Source: Circinella minor (Eukaryota > Mucoromycota > Mucoromycetes > Mucorales > Lichtheimiaceae). From it: a stretch of 21,215 bases of DNA. Below the pieces are notes generated by a model. That model was not told the DNA's origin. It made no database searches and saw only the letters and a program-made list of their open reading frames with translations. The DNA is taken from the NCBI GenBank assembly GCA_016758965.1, contig JAEPRB010000446.1:1-21215 (forward strand), written 5' to 3'. Numbering within the stretch: position 1 is the stretch's first letter; the number at the start of each line of letters is the position of its first letter. Shown piece after piece: positions 10,255-19,916 of the stretch. The position numbers and the translations under genes are program-made.

Positions 10255-11330
10255 ATGGCTGAAATGTAATACTCTCTCTCTCTCTTTTTTACTTGATCTA
10301 TAATGAAATATAAAATTGACTCAATGTAACCATACAAATAAATATATTTTAGACGAAATAAAAAAGTACCATTAACAGCATATACGATCCCTGAAACACG
10401 AGTAGCTAATCGTACTGAGATCTTTAATGATGACGATGCCATGGATACCACAGTAGAAACAAGTGATTCACAAAGAATGGATGCACTTATGCAAAAACTT
10501 ATGGGTACACATTCTGATACTGAAAGTGAATCTGCTGGTAAATAAAAACTTTTTTTTTTTATAGATACAAGTTTTTTGAATACTTGTTTAAAAGAAATAT
10601 ATATATATATTGATAAAACTTGTTTATTTTATTTTTTAAAGAAGAAGAAGAAGAAGAAAAAGAAAAAGAAGAGAATGAAATGAAAGATGAACAAAAAATG
10701 AATAATGAACTACCCGTTGAAGAAAAAGAAGCATTTGTATTTCGATTATTTGCTAGTAAACCTGTAGCCAAAGTCAATATTACTGAAAAAGATGATGATC
10801 ATACCAATAGATTAGCAGAATTAGCTGCTAAACAACAAAAATTAGATTTTGATCAAGAAAATGATCCAGAATTTATTGCTCTTGTTCAAGCATCTGTAGT
10901 CAATTATGATGATATACTTGTACAATCGAAACAACCTTATTATTCTGAACGAAATTCCAATCGTATCATTCACATACCATCACTTGAACAACAAGAAAAA
11001 GAAAAGGAAGCAGCAGATAAAAAGAAACAACGTCGCAAAAGTAAAAAACGACGTGATTTTGAAAAAGCAGTAAGAGAAGGACGTATTCAAGTAAAACCAA
11101 AGATGCGAAATCCTGCTGTGGAAGGTGGATGGCCAGGTTGGCCAGGTCATTTAACGAAATGTCATATTATTACAACTATTTCATCAGATGATATAAAGAA
11201 AAGTGGTAAAAAGAATGGTCCATTACCTCCTTTACCATCTTTTTCAAGTCGTGGAAGAGGAGGATTTGGTAATAGAGGAAATCGAGGAGGAGCTCGTGGT
11301 AGAGGTCGAGGTCGAGGAGGAAGTAGTTAA
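10255..11330 (+). CDS. unrecognised acidic protein with basic patch and RGG tail (294 aa)
   Basis: Exons 10255-10265, 10353-10537 and 10642-11330 total 885 nt. Exon 1 is only 11 nt (MAEI spans the first junction). Visible parts: residues about 5-30 with TAYTIPETRVANRTEIF; an acidic Glu/Lys run from about residue 65; a more ordered block with FVFRLFASKPVAKVNI; a Lys/Arg-rich segment KKKQRRKSKKRRDFEKAV; VEGGWPGWPGH; and a C-terminal Arg/Gly tail (RGRGGFGNRGNRGGARGRGR). No signal peptide or membrane segment. The RGG tail and basic patch suggest a nuclear or nucleolar RNA-associated role (inferred). The layout reminds me of uncharacterised fungal DUF2011-type proteins, but I cannot confirm this. 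Retaining intron 1 gives ATG GCT GAA ATG TAA, an immediate stop. Confidence 0.8.
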
Positions 11331-11339
11331 TTTAATGTA

Positions 11340-11345
11340 AATAAA
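11340..11345 (+). terminator. poly(A) signal candidate of the acidic/RGG protein gene
   Basis: AATAAA begins 10 bases after the stop codon; a C5A9 run follows. Confidence 0.35.
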
Positions 11346-11766
11346 GCATTCTACCCCCAAAAAAAAAAACTCATTTTTTATATAAATGACACTATTATTT
11401 TTTCTATTTTCGTAATGATGCACTCCATTGAATTATTATAGAAATATTTCACATTTGAAAAAAAGTAGATTATTGAATTAAAAAGTACAATTGTTACTAA
11501 TATATATCGACATTTTATAATATATACGGGTCCAATGGAATAAAACCCAAGCTATATATATATTAAAACCTCCTCTCACTCCCAACTCTTTTTTTTAAAA
11601 AATCTCTCTTTTCAATCATAAAAAAAAAGGGATGTGTTTTTTTTTAGAAAATGAATCTTTTTTTTTTTATTATTTGAACACAAAAAAACCCCCATTTAGG
11701 GTTTTCTTCATAAAATTTGCAAAGTTTGGAATAAAAATAGTTTAACGTATAAAAACGAAATTAAAT
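11346..11766. other. convergent intergenic region (3' ends of the RGG gene and TEF1)
   Basis: Two converging genes end here. The 420 bases are AT-rich with T runs and contain no coding or family signal that I can see. Confidence 0.6.
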
Positions 11767-13404
11767 TTATTTCTTGCCAGCCTTTTGGGCAGCCTTGGTG
11801 ACCTTGCCAGACTTATCGACCTTTTCAACGGCCTTGATAACACCGACAGCGACAGTTTGACGCATATCACGGACAGCGAAACGACCAAGAGGAGGATATT
11901 CAGTGTAAGCTTCAACACACATGGGCTTGGAAGGAACCAACTTGACAATGGCGGAATCACCAGACTTGACGAACTAATTTTTTTTTTAAAGAAAAACATC
12001 ATACCACCCATTAATAAAACCAAAAACTATACTAATTTTCCCCCTTATAACATTTCCACAACCTCATTCAATAAAATAAATAGAAAATAATAATAATAAT
12101 TACCTTGGGAGCATCTTCCAACTTCTTACCGGAACGACGATCAATCTTTTCCAAAAGTTCAGCGAACTTACAGGCAATGTGAGCGGTGTGACAATCCAAA
12201 ACTGGAGAGTAACCAGCAGAGATTTGACCGGGATGGTTCAAGACAATAACTTGAGCAGTGAAAGAACCGGATTCCTTGGCGGGGTCGTTCTTGGAGTCGG
12301 AACAGACGTTACCACGACGGATATCCTTGACGGAAACGTTCTTGACGTTGAAACCGACGTTGTCACCGGGGGTACCTTCAGCCAATTGTTCGTGATGCAT
12401 TTCAACGGACTTGACTTCAGTGGTGACGTTAGCAGGGGCGAAAGTAACGATCATACCAGCCTTGATAACACCAGTTTCGACACGACCGACGGGAACAGTA
12501 CCGATACCACCGATCTTGTAAACATCTTGAAGGGGAAGACGGAGGGGCTTATCGGAAGGACGGACTGGGGGATCAATGTTGTCAATAGCTTCCAAAAGAG
12601 TCTTACCAGTCTTGGAACCAGCCTTATTTTCCTTGGTCCATCCCTTGAACCAGGGCATGTTGGGAGATTCTTCCAACATGTTGTCACCATTCCAACCGGA
12701 GATAGGGACGAAAGGAACAGTCTTGGGGTTGAAACCAATCTTCTTAATGAAGGTGGAAACTTCCTTGACAATTTCGTTATAACGAGCTTCGGAGTACTTG
12801 GTAGCATCCATCTTGTTAAGAGCAACGATAAGTTGACGGACACCAAGGGTGAAAGCCAAAAGAGCGTGTTCACGGGTTTGACCATCCTTGGAGATACCAG
12901 CTTCGAATTCACCAGTACCGGCAGCGATAATCAAAATACCACAATCGGCTTGGGAAGTACCAGTAATCATGTTCTTGATGAAATCTCTGTGACCAGGAGC
13001 ATCAATAATGGTAACGTGGTACTTGGGAGTTTCGAACTTCCATAAAGCGATATCAATAGTGATACCACGTTCACGTTCAGCCTTAAGCTTGTCCAAAACC
13101 CAAGCGTACTTGAAGGAACCCTTACCGAGTTCAGCGGCTTCCTTCTCGAACTTTTCAATGGTACGCTTATCAATACCACCACACTTGTAGATCAAATGAC
13201 CAGTGGTAGTAGATTTACCCTGTTTTTTTTTTTAATTCAAAAAGAGATGGTGCAATTGCAATGAGTAAAAAAAAAAAAATTAAAATGTAAAATTCCTGGT
13301 AATTTCTAATTGAGCATTTTAAAGAATAATAGTATCCGAATAATACTTACGGAATCGACGTGACCGATGACGACAAGGTTAATGTGAGTCTTTTCCTTAC
13401 CCAT
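11767..13404 (-). CDS. TEF1: translation elongation factor 1-alpha
   Basis: EF-1alpha delivers aminoacyl-tRNA to the ribosomal A site as a GTP complex. Exons 13404-13351, 13219-12104 and 11973-11767 total 1377 nt, 458 aa, the usual length. Motifs: [20 protein letters not shown] with the P-loop at 14-21, the switch region [28 protein letters not shown], and the C-terminal [20 protein letters not shown]. Intron 1 falls inside the P-loop, between Ser-18 and Gly-19. Codons end mostly in C or G (AAG, GTC, ATC, ACC), unlike the A/T-ending codons of all neighbours, the mark of very high expression. A probable 5' UTR intron lies just upstream. It converges with the RGG protein gene. Confidence 0.98.
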
Positions 13405-13409
13405 GACGA

Positions 13410-13509
13410 CTATAAAGATTCAAAAGAAAGGGATGATGAGTGATGGATGCTTTTTTTTTTTTTTAATGTATGGATGGATGATCTTAACGGATGGATGCAT
13501 ATAGCTTAC
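13410..13509 (-). other. probable 5' UTR intron of TEF1
   Basis: On the minus strand TTAAACAG|GTAAGC (donor at 13509) and CTTTATAG|TCGTCATGGG (acceptor ends 13410) bracket exactly 100 bases, ending five bases before the ATG. Leader introns are common in highly expressed EF-1alpha genes. No transcript evidence is available here. Confidence 0.6.
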
Positions 13510-13510
13510 C

Positions 13511-13640
13511 TGTTTAAGAGAGAGAGGAAGGTTTCATCTGGGATGCGTACGTGGGGCTGTACATATTGGGCACACGCAAGACGGTGTGACTACGAAATTT
13601 TTTGGGCTATTACCCACACACACACTATACACACATTTTA
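13511..13640 (-). promoter_or_regulatory. TEF1 core promoter region
   Basis: Upstream of the leader exon the minus strand shows a more GC-rich patch in AT-rich DNA: CCCCACGTACGCATCC (about 13556-13541), TAGTCACAC (13592-13584), which differs by one base from the fission-yeast HomolD box CAGTCACA over 8 bases, and GGGTAATAGCCC (13615-13604). CA/TG repeats flank it. Function is inferred from position only. Confidence 0.4.
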
Positions 13641-15177
13641 CACACACACAAAAAAAGGGCGGGCGGGAAAAAAAAAAAAAAAACTCACCGCAGCACTTTA
13701 TTTCTCCGTGCCAGTAACAAAAAACATTTTTATAATGAAATTTTTCTATAAATTTCACAAGGTAAGCAGTAAAAAGAAATTTATGATCATTCGACTAGTC
13801 AATAGCAGTAATATCTTAAAAAAAAAAAAAAAAAATCGGATCAGTTTGTTACTTCTGTGTGTTCTTTTCTTTTTTTTAACTTTTTTTTTTTTTATATCCT
13901 ATATGATCCTATATCCCGTAATATAGAATTCAAAAGTAATAAAAGCTCATCCAGTAAAAATAGAAGCATTTTTTATTAGGTATTATATTCCATTCATCGA
14001 TATGAAGATTGTACTTATCAACGTAGTTTTTAGGAGTAACGGATTTAGAATCTTTCCAGCAGTTTAGCAAGTAAACTACTTTACCTGCTCTTCATTACAC
14101 TGAGTTATTAGAGGTGGTATTCGGAAATATTCAGTTTCAATCTTCTGTCATGAAATCGTTGATAAATGGTAAAAAGTGACAATTTGCATTGGGCACGTAA
14201 AGTTTTTTCTTTTATTGTAAAGAAAGTACAGTGTATGAAAAAAAAAAACGTAAAAAAAAAACTCAGAATATACTTTGTTCGATTCATGTAAGCCAGGCAG
14301 CAGCTACAATGATGTGTACCATTAGTAGACAACGATAGACGACCCTTATGATCAATGATCAGCATACATATCCGTAGGATTAATACCAAAGATAGATGAT
14401 AGTATGGTTGAATATATGGGTTGAATAAAGAAATAGATATTCTGGATTATTGGTATTAGAAGATTAAATGTGTATACTACTACTATTATACTTATATATA
14501 ATAAATTACCTCTGATATTTCTTGACATATATAAAAAGAGGTTATCTTTAACTTTTAGGAGAACCTCGCCATTATTTTATTATCATATATTCGAGTCTCA
14601 TTCTTTCTACCTATGTACTCATTACACTACCTCAACCTGTCTAAAAGAACACGATTGTACATGCGCTGTTACACAAGCGTTAAATTTGTTTGGCATGGAA
14701 TAACACACACTCTGTGTTTTTATGTTTTAGAAAAAAAGAGTTGAAGGTGTGTGGTCCCAAATCATTTTACAAAATGTAATATCATGAAATATTATGTGAA
14801 TCATAAGGACCATTTTTTTTTTTTTGATATGGGAGTTTTTTTTGTATTCACATTTAAACTATACTTTTTTTTTTTATTGAAAAATTAAGAAGCTGTTGCT
14901 AACAAGATGAACAACATGGTAACAACTACCACTGCAGAAATTGAGTGGTAAACAACCTTGTTAAATTTAACATAACAGCGACTGTAACAGCCACCGCTGC
15001 AGATAGTCTATAATTTAGAAAAAAAAAAGGTGATGGGTTTTTAGAAAATAGTGATAAAAAATTAATATATATATACAATGTATGCGAAAAGTATGGATGG
15101 AATGGTATTATATGTACATAGAGTTGAGTTGCCTACTGGACACCTTCGTCACTATCTTCTTGATGGGTGTCACACAC
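13641..15177. other. region upstream of TEF1 without an intact gene
   Basis: I find no complete gene. It has A and T homopolymers, CA repeats near 13616-13648, a 22-base near-duplicate at a 65-bp offset (14919-14940 and 14984-15005), and short minus-strand coding-like patches (such as MPNKFNACVTAHVQSCSFRQ starting at 14697, ending at a GT donor). These may be outlying pieces of the decayed gene described at 15220-17570. Confidence 0.4.
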
Positions 15178-15217
15178 AAAAAAAGGTGCACTTTTTTGAA
15201 TGTGCACCCTTTTTTTT
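15178..15217. repeat. strong inverted repeat (hairpin), 14-bp arm
   Basis: AAAAAAAGGTGCAC (15178-15191) is followed by a 10-base spacer and GTGCACC-C-TTTTTTTT (15202-15217). The arms pair throughout apart from one extra C. Its T-rich downstream arm looks like a terminator-type hairpin but occurs in a eukaryotic context with no adjacent intact gene. Confidence 0.65.
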
Positions 15218-15748
15218 AGTGGCACTCCTTCTTGATAATTGGGTCTGCGTGTTGTGCGCTTTTTTCTTGATGAAAAAAAAAAGTGTCAAGGCTTGAATAA
15301 GATGTAATAAAATCTTCTACTCCGTTATCATCTTGTTGTTATTCTTCTTTACTCCCATCATCATCGCCTCTATTCAATAATCTTCTTTTTGGTGTTCAGA
15401 TGTGTGCCAAGCTCTTTTCGTCTTCGTATCGGTGATGCGCCGGATCAATAATTTCCTTTTAACTAAAGATGATAATTTGAAGATAGACAAGTAATTCATC
15501 GTGTTGATAAATGTTTTCCACTGGGATAAAAGTCCACTGGTAACTTTAAATCTGATACATGATTTGCGATAAACGCGTCATCGACTTGATGGAGTGAGAA
15601 CATATAGCACCCGATGGTACCTATTCGTATACAGTTTTGTTAGTTATTACTTTCTGTTATCTCTTAAATATACTATAAAACATAAATAGGTTACCTATGA
15701 AGTCTAGCCCCAAACAAAACACTTTTTGACGAGATCAGAATTCATTAT

Positions 15749-15818
15749 TTCAAAAATGATTTTTTTCGCCGTTTTCGTGAAATCGGCGAAATTCAAAAAT
15801 TAGTTTTTCATTTTTGAA
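15749..15818. repeat. nested foldback (palindromic) sequence, MITE-like
   Basis: The inner hairpin pairs TTTCGCCGTTTTC (15764-15776) with GAAATCGGCGAAA (15779-15791) around a 2-base loop and one T-T mismatch. An outer pair TTCAAAAATGA (15749-15759) / TCATTTTTGAA (15808-15818) is perfect, and TTCAAAAAT occurs again at 15792-15800. A run of C follows at about 15819. It sits between coding-like fragments of the decayed gene, as an inserted element would. Confidence 0.6.
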
Positions 15819-17393
15819 CCCCCCCCCCTAATATTGATAAACGTATATTTGTCATGGATATGACGCTCGATAGAAGTATGAATGATATCTTGTCTTTCCA
15901 ATTCGGAATCCCATTGCCAATAAGACAGAATACAATTGTGCAGCGATTCGCTTTGCTTGATGTTCGTCGTATGGTAGTGTGATTTCCTGTTCATTGTTTT
16001 ATTTTCAATGTTGTAAGAAACACACACTGTTGAATAAGATCATAACATTGATCAACTTCGTTTTTTGGTGATGCAACCTGTAAACAGATGTCAAATGATA
16101 GGCGTAACGAATCAGAGGATGATAATAAGGATTCGTCTAAACCAAGATGATAAATTGGCAATTATTTATGAAAAAGAAAATTTGCTTAAAAGTTGACAAT
16201 AGAGAAAATAGATGAACCATAATCATTCTCGTTGTATTTGGCAGAGCTAAAGATGCTTGAATTTTGTGTCATGATATCCTTGGTAATTTGAGTATATATT
16301 TATAAAGATATAACGATATAAATACTTACTCTGCAATATCAAAACATGTATCCCCGAAAGAATACATCCAGAATGACTTCAAACCGCCGACAATATGTCA
16401 TTTCCGATTTTATTGTTTTTGTCTATATTTCGAATTGGGAATTGGGAGTTTCTATAGACCCCATGACAACCATGATCGTCATTTGTTCGTCATTCCTCAC
16501 ATCATTATCATCAGTTGTGAACACATTCTATTCGGCAGAAAGAGGAGCCCGTGGGCTATTCAAAGCAGTGTCTATTTTATTGCACAGAAATAATAAACAA
16601 TTCATTTACCCAACTACTACATGAACTATAAAATTGTGCCTTACCATATGAGAGGTGATACTAGACATAGTATCATGAGTATCCATACCAACATCTAGCG
16701 GTGAAGAACTGTATCCATTATTTGAATCATAAGTCGAGTCAATGACACCACTTTCCAACAGTTTTGGTCGAGTTTGATTTTTGGCTACTTTAGGTCTATT
16801 TAATGGATCGATCATTGCTATTGTTAGCAAGTTGGGAATTATCTTTTGAATGATCGAGTAAATGAATCACATACTTCTCTAACCTTTGGAAATTGGCTAT
16901 TTAGATAAGAGTTGTTATTATCACCATATTGGAAAATGTTGCTCCTTCCAAAGTCAATGTTGACTGTTCCTGAATTCAGAATGTCGACACTGATTCAATT
17001 GTTGATGGGATAAATATTAACAAAATACTTATTTGGCCCCGGATTTAAGAGTTGGGGTTTTGCTCTTCCCCCCCCAAAAAAAAGGAAACTGAGATTCTAT
17101 TAATATGTGTATACAGGTATACGTGGGACTCAGTAAAAAGTTTCTGTAAGTCTTTTATTGTTGTCTTTCAATCATCAGTAATTTTGGAACATAGAAAAGA
17201 AGTGAAACTCCAATCACTTGGAGGATATAAAGTAAAAAATGATGCATTAGCATTATCTGACATCATGAAAATAAAAAAGAGGTTGTTTTTCCTGCAAATT
17301 GAATCACGGACTTACGAATTTATCAATACATGGCTTCATCCCGCAATACTACGTCGATCCAGAACTATGGATGATCTACTACTTTGGGAACTA

Positions 17394-17417
17394 TACATAT
17401 ATATATATATATATATT
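17394..17417. repeat. (AT)n microsatellite
   Basis: A TA run of about ten units lies in the putative first intron of the decayed minus-strand gene, next to its GTATAG acceptor. Confidence 0.75.
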
Positions 17418-17570
17418 TATTTAATTCGAGGCGTAGGTTAACTATTGAACTTACGGCATTTACCCGCGACTGGAAGTAGTAGTATTACCTTACAAATCCC
17501 TTCAGTATACTAGATCCGTTGTCATCTTTCGATCAAGTCGCTTATGACAGTTAGCCAATCCATTATTTTA

Positions 17571-18640
17571 TCTATTGTAAAAAAAAAAAACAAATAATGA
17601 ACAAAAAAAAGATATTTATATAATTAATTCATGTTTCTTTTTGTTTCAATTCAACCAAGCATCATTTTTTTTCACTACTTACAGAAAAATTAAAAACAAT
17701 AGTAAATATCTTTGGAAAGTTACAATAATCAACTTTTGATTGTGATGAACAACTTTACAACACCACAAATTTCAAATTTTGACCCGAGTAAACTGATTAT
17801 TAGAAATTTTGGCTTAATGAATAACATGATCGAAATAAGTACTTTTTGAGTTTCTTTTATGAGAAGTGTCTTAATATGAATAGAATACAGTGGATAGTAA
17901 AAAAAAAAAAAAAAAAGTCTTATTTTATTTACATATTTTTTTCTGGAATGGAATGGATGGACCCCTAAATATTATATTAACGATTAGAAAAAAAATACTG
18001 ATCCAACAAAAATTACACTCTAGTGTGAAAATTATATTGATCTTTAAAATTTTATATCGAGTAGAACGAAAAATTGGATTTCCCTTTCTAACTTTTATAT
18101 TGTTAAACGCAAAACACTAAAAAAATTTTGTACTCGAAATGAGGAGTAGACGAGTGACTCAGTTTCAGTAGCAACTGTAAGATACCATGGACTATCATCT
18201 ACAATTTATACGATGCTAACGACACTGTTCTATTCTTTCATCTTCATATTATATAGCTCTTTTAGCTCGTGCTACTTCTACTCTAAAACCATTTTTACTA
18301 TAATTTTTAAGAAACATTTTGTATCACTATAGCAACAACACTACTACGATACATAAGAGTGATGATAAAAATGACTATCTTTACAACATTATTAAACCTA
18401 TGATAGATATTTATTCCCATCAATATTTTCATTTTACAATTGATAACATTTATCAGTAACAAGCTGCTATAAAAACTTTGGCTGCCATTTCTATACCATA
18501 ACGGCAGGATTCATTACTGCTGAGTTTAAACACACCAACATCAAATCCGCCAGCGAAAAGAAGGGGGGACGCGTACGCAACGCAACACATAATACTTCTT
18601 TCCAACTTTTTTTTTTTCTTTATTATATAACATATATACC
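17571..18640. other. intergenic region upstream of PSMB4
   Basis: No intact gene. The stretch is AT-rich except for a GC-rich patch at 18549-18592 that contains ACGCGT (18569-18574) and GCGTACGC (18571-18578) about 70 bases before the proteasome gene. A TGACTCA word occurs at 18155-18161. The minus-strand ORF through 18453-18749 overlaps the first proteasome exon and is not supported as a gene. Confidence 0.5.
18569..18578 (+). promoter_or_regulatory. GC-rich palindromic promoter element of PSMB4 (MCB-like)
   Basis: ACGCGT overlaps GCGTACGC; both are perfect palindromes in an AT-rich setting, 63-72 bases before the ATG. ACGCGT is the MluI cell-cycle box bound by MBF in yeasts; whether that applies here is inference. 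CGTACGCA occurs in the same sense orientation upstream of TEF1. Confidence 0.35.
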
Positions 18641-19916
18641 ATGGACGCATTTCCATCGCGCTGGGGAAAACCTCGTAACGAGAATATTGATCAATATAAT
18701 ACTGTCCCACTTCAAAAGACTTTACCAGACAATCTTGCTCAAGCCGCATATGGACCAGTAACTAGAACACAGTAACTATTATTATACCTTTTACCTTTTT
18801 TTTTCATTTTTATTTTCTTTCTCTTTTTACTTTGACATTAATATAATTATTACCTCAATTTTTTGCCTTTAAGACAACCTTTGGTTACAGGTACTTCAGT
18901 TATTGCTTTGAAATACCGCGATGGTATTATGATGGCCGCAGACATGCTCGGTAGGTGTTTACGTTCTTTTTTTTTTCATATCGATCAACTTTTATTCATT
19001 ACACTCGGAGGACAAAGAAAGAGAAAGAAAATTTATAAAGATTCAATTATTTAGGATCATATGGCTCTCTTGCTCGATTCCGTGACATTGAACGTTTAAT
19101 GCCTGTTGGTGAACATACTGTTGTCGGTGCATCGGGTGACCTTTCTGACCAACAATATATTAGCCATGTTTTGGAATCACTCATGTAAAAAAAAAAAAAA
19201 AAAAAAAAGAGAGAGAGAAAGAGAGGTTGAAAAATATATTAATGCGTTATCAATTTTTGATAGGATTAAGGAACATTGTCATGATGACAGACATGTTCTT
19301 GGAACACCACATATTTTTGAATACCTTTGGCGCATGATGTATAACCGACGATCCAAATTTAATCCTCTTTGGAATGCTCTTGTTGTTGGTGGTATGGATA
19401 AAGGAAAAAAGTAAGTCTTTTTTTTTTTTTTAGTTTATAAATAATGGTAAATGGGATAATTAACTTTTTTTGATGATATTTTTTTTTCCTTTTATAATCA
19501 GATTCCTTGGATACGTCGATTTACGAGGTACTACGTATCAATCATCTACCATTGCTACAGGCTTTGGTGCACATTTAGCAGTACCTATTTTGAGAAAGCG
19601 TGTTGAAGGTAGAGAAGATGACCTTACTGAAGAAGAAGCAATTGAAATTATTAATGATTGTATGCGTGTTTTATACTATCGTGATGCTCGATCCATGAAC
19701 AAGGTAAAAAAAATAAATATACTTTTTTCGTTTGATGACAACATATGTCAAATCAGACTATATCATACTAATACATAAACATATCTATTTTTTGATGGCT
19801 CTTATATCTAGTTCCAACGTGCAACAATTACAGAAGCAGGTGTTAAGGTTTCTGAACCTTACGGTGTAGAGACTGAATGGGGTTTTGCAGAAAAGATTCG
19901 AGGATATGGTGCTTAA
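18641..19916 (+). CDS. PRE4: 20S proteasome subunit beta-7 (PSMB4/PRE4)
   Basis: This is a non-catalytic beta subunit of the 20S proteasome core, made with a propeptide. Exons 18641-18771, 18874-18950, 19055-19184, 19264-19410, 19502-19703 and 19812-19916 total 792 nt, 263 aa (human PSMB4 264); phases close. Seen: propeptide of about 42 residues starting MDAFPSRWGKPRNENIDQYN, then TQQPLVTGTSVIALKYRDGI with mature N-terminus probably Thr-43, AADMLGSYGSLARFRDIERL, GASGDLSDQQYISHVL, YNRRSKFNPLWNALVVGGMD, FLGYVDLRGTTYQS, CMRVLYYRDARSMNKFQRAT, and ETEWGFAEKIRGYGA. The match to PSMB4 is continuous. The gene-specific blocks SYGSLARFRDI and VLYYRDARS exclude the catalytic beta subunits. Confidence 0.96.

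Larger units (their letters stand above)
15220..17570 (-). pseudogene. decayed multi-exon gene, unidentified
   Basis: On the minus strand a chain of coding-like stretches is broken by stops and frame changes. In order: MDWLTVISDLIER near 17560; FWIDVVLRDEAMY near 17350; FMSDNANASFFTLYPPSDW near 17250; KPQLLNPGPN joined in phase across an intron to NVDILNSGTVNIDFGR (17060-16930); MIDPLNRPKVAKNQTRPKLL (16812); TTDDNDVRNDEQMTIMVVMG (16520-16460); EITLPYDEHQAKRIAAQLYS (near 15970); FSLHQVDDAFIANHVSDLKL (near 15600); and an Asp/Gln-rich stretch RGDDDGSKEE-QQDDNGVEDF near 15350. At least ten in-frame stops occur, many readable as CGA, CAA or CAG changed by C to T. Splice signals persist (for example the branch-like CTAACAATAG near 16833). 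I do not recognise the ancestor. Confidence 0.45.

Noticed and set aside
12179..13045. Long plus-strand ORF (288 aa) opposite TEF1
   Set aside because: It is the antisense shadow of the TEF1 coding exon; the minus strand encodes complete EF-1alpha with all motifs.
13447..13926. Plus-strand ORF of 159 aa upstream of TEF1
   Set aside because: Low-complexity Lys/Phe/Thr-His translation of homopolymers and CA repeats; it overlaps the TEF1 promoter and leader intron.
14470..15296. Plus-strand ORFs of 72-77 aa between TEF1 and the decayed gene
   Set aside because: They have no signal, motif or splice chain; one is largely made by the hairpin at 15178-15217 and its surrounding T and A runs.
15800..16027. 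Minus-strand 75-aa ORF starting MCVSYNIENKTMNRKSHYHT as a gene
   Set aside because: Another frame of the same stretch (ITLPYDEHQAKRIAAQLYSV) looks more coding-like, and the ORF end runs into the foldback insert and the poly-C run.
18453..18749. Minus-strand ORF with FAGGFDVGVFKLSSNES
   Set aside because: It overlaps the first PSMB4 exon and its promoter in antisense, contains a poly-Lys stretch, and shows no splice chain. The first 30 residues of its end look protein-like, but that is not enough.
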